This document shows, piece after piece, positions 21,601 through 28,760 of a stretch of 64,000 bases of DNA; the first letter of the stretch is position 1, and the number at the start of each line of letters is the position of its first letter. The stretch covers positions 17,428,027 through 17,492,026 of the forward strand of contig NC_087068.1 of assembly GCF_963678635.1 (NCBI RefSeq), given 5' to 3'. The notes beneath the pieces were generated by a model that worked only from the letters and a program-made list of their open reading frames with translations, did no database searches and was not told the origin of the DNA. Position numbers and translations under genes: made by a program. The DNA is from Symsagittifera roscoffensis. Its lineage: Eukaryota > Xenacoelomorpha > Acoela > Convolutidae.

Positions 21601-24600
21601 AAACCTCTATTTCCTTTTCTACTTCAAGTGGTTTCCTGAGCTCCGAGCTGTTCTTGTATGCCGCCGTCTTGCATCGGGCCAAAACGATGGGCGCCGTCTC
21701 TCTCAAGTTCCCTTCCGAAACAGCATCCACTGAAGGACTACCCCATCCTTCCACTTCTCTCTTCCTCTTGCGAGTCTTCACATCTCTGCTCGAGGGTGTT
21801 GTGGCTATCATCATTGATTCGACCTCTCCATCCACTCCTTCCAACTCTTGCCTCCCCCCTGCTCGAGCCTTAAGGATATTAGTACTTTTAATCATATTAC
21901 TAGTCCCAACCTTATCCCTTTTTATATCATCAACCATTTTATCCACAGTTTTTTGTTTCAGAGTAGAGCTGTCCTCACATTTCTCTTTTCTAGTCTTCGA
22001 TCGTGCGTTCCTCAGCTCCACTAGCTTGTTCAGCAGCTCTTTTCTTGCTTTCTCATCCAGGCCCGTTCCTATCAGGAGCGGTTCCCCGAATCTCACTACT
22101 GCGTCCCACAGTTCCTTCTTGAACTTGTCCAGCGTCGTCTCGCTGCCCACTTCTCGATTGAATTCCTCCAGGAACTCCTGCCAAGCGTCATCCTCGAGAG
22201 ATCCCAAGAATATGTCCCTGTTCCCTTCGAACGTGTTCTTCCCCCTTTCCTCCGAGCTCAAGAGTAACATCCCCATATTGAAGGTCTCACCTGCCAATGG
22301 CAACTCTAGGTTCTTCCGCGGAGACGGAATCAGGGGTGGTGTGGCAGTATCTGCCCAATTCTCCTCGCTCAAATCTTTCAACAGCTCTTGAGTGGTGAGC
22401 TCCTCCCCTGATGGCCCTGGTTCAGGCGTATTCCCCACTTCCATGTCTTCACCAGCTTCACTGAGAGTTTCATCCATACTCTCTTCTTCTGACTCATGTC
22501 TCCTTCTCTCGAGAATTTTCTTAAATCGGTCCTCGACGGGTCCGCTCCTCTTGTCTCCAGGTGTGTCCACGGACAGTGGTGATGGTGTCGCGGGATCCAG
22601 CTTTTTGTATTCCGTCAGTGCTACGTGCAGTTGACCTGCTGCATCTAGTTCTGTTCCTTCCTGTCTTATTTCCACCTGTTCCAAGCCATAGGGCGCCTTA
22701 TATTTTCTCGTGGCAAATTTCATGTCGTCCACCAGTGCGACGTGTCCCTCCATCACGATCATCCTGCCATCATCCCATATGGGTAGCATATTCTCAAGTC
22801 CTTCCTTCTCAAGAGTCCTCAAGACTTTCCGCACCTCATATCCAGGGGGCTGCGAACCTCTACTCTTTTTCGCTTGCGTCGTCCACGAATTTACCTTCAT
22901 CTCGCTGGTGTGGAAGTAGACTGCCGCCGTGTAGCCGATGAACAGGGGATCCCAGCCATCCGTGAAATGCCTCTGCGTTTCCTCCGTCATCATCTTCGCC
23001 ATTATGGAGGGAACCACCAAGGGACTATTCATTCCCAAGGTCATCCTCCTGACTGTCGGGAACTCAGGCATGGTGGCTGGTAGGATTTCTTTCTCCATTA
23101 TGGCCTCCAGCTCCCTCTTAACTAGCGCAAAGCACTCCTTCCAGGCGGGGATTCTCAAGACTTCTCGTCCATTGGCCGTCAATGGGTTTAGGTTCCAAAA
23201 CTTTGGATACATTTCAATGGGGCCCTCTCGCTTGCCTCCCATTCTACATTGCATTTGTCCCCTGAAGTTGCACACCATCATCTCGGCATCTTTCACTTTT
23301 CCGAAGAGTACCGTGTTGCTCATACGCGCCCTGAGCACCTCCTGCTGACACCAATTCAGCGCTGTACCATCCAGTACGCTGATGAGACTCAAGTGCGTCA
23401 CCGAGTGACGATACGTTATCACCAGGGGATCTGGAAACGCGTACGTCACTGCTGGACCATAGATGCAGGTCACCACCTCCTCTAGACCCCGGATTATCCC
23501 CATTGGGTCCGACCTCATTGCCAGGCACAGGTCCGTCAACAGAGGCATCCCTCTGTTCGCCTTCTCCCATTCTTCTCTCGAGGTTGGGTTCTCATCTTCA
23601 CCCGTCATGTATCGATTCTGCATCATGAGGTATTGCACCAGCAGTGTCTTCAACCCTGCGGCACACTTGTAGGAGCTGGTTTCAGTGCTCGTGTGGACTC
23701 TCCCCATAGACAGAGGTTCTCCATATTCCATTAACCGATGAAACGACACCAATTCCCCATGGGTCAAGAGTATTAGTGCCAGATACCCATCAACTCGAAG
23801 TGTCTCCACTCCTCGACTAAACATGTATGCTGGGCCCATGTTGAACAAGTATCTGGGGTAAACCAAATACAGAGCCAAGAGCAGGCTGATGGACATGCCC
23901 AGTATCTCCTGTACGAAGGCTCCGAAGATAGTCGCCGTGGTGCCGAACACTCCTGCCAAGAATTCTCTCTCCCAGCAAGGACTCAAGAACTTGAGAATCT
24001 CGTAATCTCTCCTAGTCTTCAATTCGCCGTTGGCGTGCTCTCTCCAAAATCCTCCAATCGTCACTTCATTGGCGGCCGAGACAAATCTAACCACCGTCAT
24101 GTCTCTCGTTTCCGCTAGCTCCAGTTGCTTCTCTAGAAAACTCCAGATTTGTTTCACGAGGAGTGGTGCTTCCTCCCTCGTTTTATTCGTGACGTTCTCC
24201 AGCCTTGGTGTCAGGAATGGCCACCAGCCATTCTCTTGAGTCAAGCGATATTTCATCGATTCTAACTGTTTCTCCGTCTCGACCACATTTCTTCTCTCGT
24301 TGCTGGGACCTCTAGTCCTGCTGGTGGAATTTGCGACTTTCACATCCATACTCCGGAACCACAGGCTGGCCGTCGACTGGTTTATCGCCGGGTGGTCGTC
24401 CCCGATGACTGGGCTGAACTTGAGTTGTCTAGCAAAGTTCGATATCTCTAGCAAGAGTACCTCATCCAATACAATCAGGACGTCGGCCAGTCCGTAAAAG
24501 CCCCTCAGTGCATGAGATATGTCAGCCCATGCCGCCGGCAATTCTGATTTGTAAAGCCTCAAGTTCAATGGCTCCAGCTCTCGATTGGGGGCTGCCATCA

Positions 24601-25153
24601 GAATCCGCCATTCACTCCCTTCTGCTATCAGGATCAAGACCGCGTACACGAATTGTAGGGCGGGTGGCATACTTGCGTATCCCGGGGATGTGGTAAACAC
24701 CACCTTCGTCTTGGACCCAAATCTCGAGGCTACGTTCTCTTGTACCTCATTCATCGCCGCAAATAACGCCTGAATAGCCTCCCATATCTTCTTTGATGTC
24801 GGAATTTCATCCCCCTTTAGTTGCTCAAGAAGTCCCATCGCGTGCAGGTGATCATTCATCCCTGCAAACAATAGCAGTTCAGGTTCACAGGGCATCTCCG
24901 ACTTTATTGCTACCACTAGAGTCAACATCTGATTCAATTCGGCTCCTGGCAAGGAGTATACCAGAGTCTCCGGCCAGAACAACTTGGGAGACGTTCCTTC
25001 GAAGTCCGATCCCGCCACAATGACTACTCTTGCCGCAGCTGGATCTGTTCTATCGTAAACTGCCAGAGTTTTGGCCAGTTGGGTGCCACCACAGGGCTTC
25101 CCGTACCTGGGATCTTCCGCCAATTTCGAGCCTTCGTAAGCGGCGTCTGGCAA
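18653..25153 (-). CDS. ORF3 of element 2: very large protein of unknown function
   Basis: About 2166 codons are open in the -1 frame relative to ORF2, which it overlaps. The nominal first codon is TTG, and the frame stays open about 45 codons further upstream to a TAA near 25296. The first in-frame ATG is about codon 76, so the N-terminus is probably reached by frameshifting from ORF2. Residues about 43-105 look like a worn SGNH-type fold: VVIVAGSDF, then SLPGAELNQ, then FAGMND like block III. A GDDHP at 251-255 is not a proper D-x-x-H. About 1-850 looks globular with a hydrophobic stretch at 410-437. Long charged, low-complexity regions follow about 850, and a C-terminal domain with a CPCHC cluster lies past 1690. 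The end has IVISSDDEEE (about 2135), like a SUMO-interacting motif. No signal peptide is visible. I do not recognise the family. Confidence 0.8.
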   Translation of the reverse strand: MPDAAYEGSKLAEDPRYGKPCGGTQLAKTLAVYDRTDPAAARVVIVAGSDFEGTSPKLFWPETLVYSLPGAELNQMLTLVVAIKSEMPCEPELLLFAGMNDHLHAMGLLEQLKGDEIPTSKKIWEAIQALFAAMNEVQENVASRFGSKTKVVFTTSPGYASMPPALQFVYAVLILIAEGSEWRILMAAPNRELEPLNLRLYKSELPAAWADISHALRGFYGLADVLIVLDEVLLLEISNFARQLKFSPVIGDDHPAINQSTASLWFRSMDVKVANSTSRTRGPSNERRNVVETEKQLESMKYRLTQENGWWPFLTPRLENVTNKTREEAPLLVKQIWSFLEKQLELAETRDMTVVRFVSAANEVTIGGFWREHANGELKTRRDYEILKFLSPCWEREFLAGVFGTTATIFGAFVQEILGMSISLLLALYLVYPRYLFNMGPAYMFSRGVETLRVDGYLALILLTHGELVSFHRLMEYGEPLSMGRVHTSTETSSYKCAAGLKTLLVQYLMMQNRYMTGEDENPTSREEWEKANRGMPLLTDLCLAMRSDPMGIIRGLEEVVTCIYGPAVTYAFPDPLVITYRHSVTHLSLISVLDGTALNWCQQEVLRARMSNTVLFGKVKDAEMMVCNFRGQMQCRMGGKREGPIEMYPKFWNLNPLTANGREVLRIPAWKECFALVKRELEAIMEKEILPATMPEFPTVRRMTLGMNSPLVVPSIMAKMMTEETQRHFTDGWDPLFIGYTAAVYFHTSEMKVNSWTTQAKKSRGSQPPGYEVRKVLRTLEKEGLENMLPIWDDGRMIVMEGHVALVDDMKFATRKYKAPYGLEQVEIRQEGTELDAAGQLHVALTEYKKLDPATPSPLSVDTPGDKRSGPVEDRFKKILERRRHESEEESMDETLSEAGEDMEVGNTPEPGPSGEELTTQELLKDLSEENWADTATPPLIPSPRKNLELPLAGETFNMGMLLLSSEERGKNTFEGNRDIFLGSLEDDAWQEFLEEFNREVGSETTLDKFKKELWDAVVRFGEPLLIGTGLDEKARKELLNKLVELRNARSKTRKEKCEDSSTLKQKTVDKMVDDIKRDKVGTSNMIKSTNILKARAGGRQELEGVDGEVESMMIATTPSSRDVKTRKRKREVEGWGSPSVDAVSEGNLRETAPIVLARCKTAAYKNSSELRKPLEVEKEIEVSTSSTSEEDFKPQKVNVKRGSTNGQVGEVEIGKEWISKAHQDMGKQVTSDPLERNKTRNTSRTWWVALETLKEMEDCLKKLDSGIARRRRNWATQQKAEVNKIEMASHLKRSWQSLLKDHFEEAMRTSSSAPPLMANPFVRTAGQLMFTWSLVGIELETLTSYDRLKLGSKKLEVYQALMQHVARDNSGLSLARRKDATCFLRWTMSMMSDSTILACHQRASGSKTMERRVSTIILNVYQSTGIEKEDGSRLSLENHRKLDEVRRFSNKKFEEEHDVHRNLASSEQYSRLSEKGEYQYVSGVMGIAYNPFLDSEAGGAHRNHEVAELLKFWTERIMEIDAVEKEGPSLGLILEKTPEVMSIPRSNKRVEVNMGGGDGLLTTNLGVIWKLLRPSWCPHPHASLIEETTERVRLAPTEDEDLAKLSVLHKLITPQMQEPSERTSDPGSAKKLEPGSCLDSTCGNGEHICDGRSCVRILSFQKEDLVTWFEDITEREKSEVQIIAECYARTTVNIATALGFFSRMCGLQALERLESEHHLVTALSVESWPGVLQVTQKHIRSWKVGLEAEMGFPLSEAYGLPLNAKSLIGSMMANLCGSHYPLHMAMVEVSSQRILVDKAFSVPKCVRLARMSNHSHKLLRKIKGTVPKELRDDLSEIWGEDLLKLEGENTSDHERQNVIRKPVGSTPNLEDNDTMHEKMMELEPLLEASGERNLRSIEISHGECPCHCLAQTVWYPDHKNLCLVWDVEEIRSIGLPDHRQKVTLLVVSTMLALRWIEENITKYREATTPTAESIYAIDYSRRLELFETACKVFAIPTEVRHVWSRLRYFPWFRATLTSWLYRATKDHMRKHQKEYRQFQAEIGPEAFKRPLLTHRNAITTGWKRVGKMSRDNTKARESILEEDLAKNVSLSLHNSFCLNREARVKALPNQAKRLQEQREWMRSYEQLKAWEEIVISSDDEEELLRQFAASSTSGCSTSKAKSTR

Positions 25154-27531
25154 CCCGTTCCTCCCGGATTGAGTAGCTTGTCTACCACCTTCAACTGTGC
25201 CGGGGTTGCCAACCTGATTCTGGCGATGCTGGTTCGGTGCTTGGGAGGTTCTGCTATAAGTCCCGGACTCCCCAGCAGCTTGAGAGGTCTGTAATTAATG
25301 GGTCCCATGATCGTTTTTGTGGGAATTCCCGTCAGGTCTGTGGTCTCCATCAACTTCGCCCTCGAGAAGTGCGCCTCATGAGCCTTCAACCAGTCTATGC
25401 AATGATGTCTATTCAAATCCTCGTGCGACACTCGTTCGATCCCCAGGGTTTCCGCCAACTCTCGTCTGCATTCCAAGGTCTCCAGATCCAGTTCCTTCAC
25501 CTTCTCAGGATATCTCAAGCGGGTAGTCTCCCTAGACTTCTTTTCTCTCCTGCCATCTGCCACCACCACGGAGGACATCGCCGAGGCCGGAGGTGTTGAT
25601 GACTCTACCTCCTCCGACTCCATTGGTGTGGCACTCTGCAATCGGGTCTGATTGCTCCTCGAGCTATCTCTAGTATCAACTCTCGCTCCCAATCGACCAG
25701 CCAAGGCCCTCGAGGCAAGGAATGGTGGGTTGGGAGGTGGCCCTAAAGTGAATTGGGCTGTCTCCAGCAGGTCCGCTTCTAGCGTGTTTATGTGTTCCTG
25801 GAAGACGTCGTTCAGCCACTCAGCTCCCCTTGGCCTATCGAAATGGATTCCATCTTTCGAGGTGTCTTCAGGGAATCCCTTTTTCTCCATACGTTCTGCT
25901 ATGTCCAACAGCCTGAGAGGAAGCACACTGTTTCGGTGTATTTCTCGGATCGCCTTGTTCAGGCTCCGCACCCTCTGGTTCATCTCTAGGGAGTGTTGAT
26001 CAAACATCATGTTATAGGGGACCGTGCATATCGTCAGCAGGATGGGATCCATTTGGATCCTCAGCTCCTCAAGAAGGCAACTCATCTTGTCGCACAGCCT
26101 CGTCACTTTCCTTGCTTCTCCTCTCGACACGTCGTTGGTCCCAACCATCAAGGTGACTGTGTAAACTTTGGTCATTCCTAGCATGTCCAGAGTTGCCAAC
26201 ATCTGTGGCGTAGCAGCTCCAGCGAAACTCAAGACTCCCGTCTGCCAATGTGACCGGATCTGGGTCAACACCCGCACCAGGCTGTCCCCTATAATCAGGT
26301 GAACCGCACCCTCTGGCACACGAGGTGGCGCTAGATACTGCACCCAGGCTGCGTCGTGGAAGCAGTCCCTCCTGGCTTGCTGTTCCGCATTCCAGTCCAG
26401 CCGACTATGCTTGTGGTAGTTCCCCTCTGTGTTCTTCTTGTAGCTCGCGATCACGACGTTTCTGACCGGCTGTTCCCTCCAAGTTGGGGGAAGCTCTGGC
26501 CTTGTCGATCTTTCACGACTCTGCTGCTGCAATTTCTCGCCCAGCTCCTTCAGGCGCGATGAGGCGCCACTCACCTGACTGCCGCTCGAGGTCGAGGTTG
26601 GTGTATATCCTGGTAACACCACATCCATCAGAGGACGTACAGGTTGGGTCTCTAGATTGCGCAAGGAGGGCGTCGCGTCATTCGGTATCCAGACCTCCAA
26701 CCCTTCACTCATGTGTTCCCTGGCCTCGCGGTCAAGGTTGAACCGTCCTCTAGCCCTGGGAGCTTCATCCACCTCCATGCGCGACTCTGGCCTTGAGCTT
26801 GTCACCACTCGTTCGTTTGACCTGGCTCCCTTTTGTGCGTCAAGCTCGCGTTGTCGTTGTTCTATCCTTTCCAACTCCGACTTTAGTTGATCGCGATTCG
26901 CGGCGTTCTCCCGCACCTTTAGCTCCTGCTGATGTTCCGCCCTTAGCATCTCAAGTAACTTCAACGTCTGATCTCGCTCGTCGACTGCCTGGTCTCTCTC
27001 CAGCTGAAGCTTCTCCCTATCCAACTTCGCCTGATCCCGATCGAGATTCGCCTTATTCCTTTCCTTCAGCGCCTTCTCAAGCTCTCTCTTTAGGACTCCC
27101 AGCTCCGGATATGCCTCGGTCGTCTGTTGCGCTCGCGACATCGATGGCACCTTACTCGAGCTCTGGCCCGTGGATCTTGCTGTTGGCCTCGTCGGTAGCG
27201 GGAACTCTCCTGCGCCGTGTTCGGTGTTGTTACTCAGGCCAGGATTTCTTGCCAAGTCAAAGCCCCTTACTCCTCCATCCGCATTCCAAGACAACCATCT
27301 GGTCTGTGCCCTATTTGATATGCCCTCGGTGGTGTAGCCGACTATCAAGACGGCCTCCGTCGCAGACTCCCTGCACTCACCCTGGTCCTCCAACTGGAGG
27401 ATCGCATTCAGCATCACCGCCATTCTTTCGTCTATCTGGGTGTGGTCCAGGTCCCTCAAGCGTCTGTACAGCTCGTCAAGAGTGGGCTTCTGCAGAGCCG
27501 CGGGCACGGAGTTCCAGAATCGGTCTGCCAT
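25024..27531 (-). CDS. ORF2 of element 2: coiled-coil protein with SGNH/GDSL hydrolase domain (835 aa)
   Basis: It starts at a true ATG (27531-27529). Residues 15-100 form a domain shared with element 1's ORF2. Residues 145-235 are a strongly charged coiled coil (repeated LDRDQAKLDREKL-type heptads). Residues 405-590 carry all SGNH hydrolase blocks: GDS with the nucleophile at S417, block II glycine at about G438, GTND with N466, and DGIH with D560 and H563. This family hydrolyses esters such as acyl or acetyl groups. The C-terminal 240 residues are unassigned. Esterase domains are known in CR1-like LINE ORF1 proteins, but I know of no standard gypsy element with one, so its role here is open. 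ORF3 overlaps its last 130 bases or more in the -1 frame. Confidence 0.85.
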   Translation of the reverse strand: MADRFWNSVPAALQKPTLDELYRRLRDLDHTQIDERMAVMLNAILQLEDQGECRESATEAVLIVGYTTEGISNRAQTRWLSWNADGGVRGFDLARNPGLSNNTEHGAGEFPLPTRPTARSTGQSSSKVPSMSRAQQTTEAYPELGVLKRELEKALKERNKANLDRDQAKLDREKLQLERDQAVDERDQTLKLLEMLRAEHQQELKVRENAANRDQLKSELERIEQRQRELDAQKGARSNERVVTSSRPESRMEVDEAPRARGRFNLDREAREHMSEGLEVWIPNDATPSLRNLETQPVRPLMDVVLPGYTPTSTSSGSQVSGASSRLKELGEKLQQQSRERSTRPELPPTWREQPVRNVVIASYKKNTEGNYHKHSRLDWNAEQQARRDCFHDAAWVQYLAPPRVPEGAVHLIIGDSLVRVLTQIRSHWQTGVLSFAGAATPQMLATLDMLGMTKVYTVTLMVGTNDVSRGEARKVTRLCDKMSCLLEELRIQMDPILLTICTVPYNMMFDQHSLEMNQRVRSLNKAIREIHRNSVLPLRLLDIAERMEKKGFPEDTSKDGIHFDRPRGAEWLNDVFQEHINTLEADLLETAQFTLGPPPNPPFLASRALAGRLGARVDTRDSSRSNQTRLQSATPMESEEVESSTPPASAMSSVVVADGRREKKSRETTRLRYPEKVKELDLETLECRRELAETLGIERVSHEDLNRHHCIDWLKAHEAHFSRAKLMETTDLTGIPTKTIMGPINYRPLKLLGSPGLIAEPPKHRTSIARIRLATPAQLKVVDKLLNPGGTGCQTPLTKARNWRKIPGTGSPVVAPNWPKLWQFTIEQIQLRQE

Positions 27532-27570
27532 TCTTTATAACTTCGGGATGTGTGGAGATAGATGTTAACC

Positions 27571-27646
27571 AGCTCAAGAATTACCTTACCAACTTAAGAA
27601 TTACCTTACCAACTCAAGAATTACCTTGCCAACTCAAGAATTACCT
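27571..27646. repeat. 20-bp tandem repeat, about four copies
   Basis: Units of the form ACTCAAGAATTACCTTACCA are repeated with one or two changes each, about 40 bases upstream of the ORF2 start codon. Confidence 0.85.
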
Positions 27647-27768
27647 AGGAATTTTCTCTTGCAAGCACTTGCTGTAGATCCGGATTATCGCGTGTCTAAT
27701 CACGATTCTCTTCTTCTGTTTCTCGCTTGAGTGTAGTTGGATATTCAACTTTGTTTTTCAAACTTGAT

Positions 27769-27785
27769 CTGAAAACATAAAGCTC
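27769..27785 (-). promoter_or_regulatory. Candidate 3' splice site upstream of ORF2 (element 2)
   Basis: On the minus strand TTTATGTTTTCAG is followed by ATC, 237 bases before the ORF2 ATG. It sits in the same spacer as the element 1 candidate near 1288, and both exons would begin ATC. Confidence 0.35.
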
Positions 27786-28058
27786 ATTAAAACTTAGTAT
27801 GTCACGTTCCTGACCTAGAGACCCCCCTTTTACCCATATGATTAAAATCCTATCATTCACATATCACTTTAAACAATTCGATTGGATTTCCCTTAAGAAC
27901 ATGCAGATTCATTTTATGTTTTAGCACCATCAATTCTTTCTTTTAAAATTCAATTGTCATGCCAATCACATCTTAAGATCCCCTTACCTGCGCCGCACCC
28001 CAGTACCTAACTCAAGACTCCTCCCTCACACCCGACTCGATACCTCCATGTACCCGAC

Positions 28059-28760
28059 TCAGGCGATGCTCAAGTAGTACTTCTTGTGAAGATGCACCAT
28101 TATCTCGGTTTCTGCAAAGACCACATGTAGGATAGCATACAATTCCCTCGAGCTCAGTTTGCCCCTGTTTGGGTCGTACACCGGCATCGAGACCTCCACT
28201 ATTCCTCTTTCAATCATGAAGTCACGTAGTCTTGTCAGTGCCAATATCACGTGTTCGGGATCAATTGTGTTTCTGTCGTTGACTCTCGTTACTAGGAAGC
28301 AGAGGTATTTGCCCGGGACTTGTGCCACTGACGGTGGAAGCGCTGCTATGCCTCCCAGTCCTGGCCTCTGTCTGAACAGAAACTCTACGTTCTGGTACTC
28401 TCTTTTGAAGTCAGCCTCCAATCTTGATTTGAAACTCATGTCCGCCGTGATGCAGATCGCGCTGGTCCTGTTTGACAGGATGAAGTCGCTATCCGTTATC
28501 ATGATGTTCTCTGAGTATTCATTGGGTATTTCGAATTTCGTTTTGAAATTCCTTCCTATGGTAGGCTCTGGTTCTTCTTCCTCCAGTTCCAATCCGCTTG
28601 TTTCCCTCACTTCCTTGAGCTTCTTTATCATCAAATTTTTTGTGTGTGGGTAAGTCCTACCCCCACTCCCCGGACAAAAATATTTATCGACGTCCCCGTC
28701 GATGTAGTCGGGTCTGAATTGTCCTTGGGGATGTCCAGTGGCCTGTCTGTTGCTGTCCAT
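28059..28760 (-). CDS. Macro-like domain ORF of element 2 (233 aa, -1 frame to gag-pol)
   Basis: Residues from about 33 onward match the tail of element 1's integrase ORF (KNLMIKKL, PNEYSENIMITDSDFILSNRT, ADMSF), but here they are in the -1 frame relative to gag-pol. The C-terminal 150 residues have a macro-domain-like pattern: ADMSF then FKREY, GGIAALP, KYLCFLVTR, VSMPVYDPNRGKL, and a final VHLH strand. Related macro-like modules occur at the end of some invertebrate gypsy polyproteins. A true ATG exists at 28760. The shift relative to element 1 comes from a net two-base gain in an A-run at about 28634-28646, so it may be a mutation, a sequencing error or a frameshift site. Confidence 0.7.
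   Translation of the reverse strand: MDSNRQATGHPQGQFRPDYIDGDVDKYFCPGSGGRTYPHTKNLMIKKLKEVRETSGLELEEEEPEPTIGRNFKTKFEIPNEYSENIMITDSDFILSNRTSAICITADMSFKSRLEADFKREYQNVEFLFRQRPGLGGIAALPPSVAQVPGKYLCFLVTRVNDRNTIDPEHVILALTRLRDFMIERGIVEVSMPVYDPNRGKLSSRELYAILHVVFAETEIMVHLHKKYYLSIA

Larger units (their letters stand above)
27532..28058 (-). other. Spacer between macro-like ORF and ORF2 in element 2
   Basis: 527 bases without a supported gene. It holds a candidate 3' splice site (27769-27776) and a four-copy 20-bp tandem repeat just upstream of ORF2. Confidence 0.55.

Noticed and set aside
21570-22391. Plus-strand 273-aa serine-rich ORF opposite ORF3, and the 294-aa one at 26793-27677
   Set aside because: Compositional shadows of the minus-strand genes, with no recognisable domain.
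25024-28760. Both -1 overlaps in element 2 (pol/macro and ORF2/ORF3) measure 130 bases from nominal start to stop
   Set aside because: The ORF3 start codon used is a TTG and the real open overlap is longer, so the equal lengths are coincidental.
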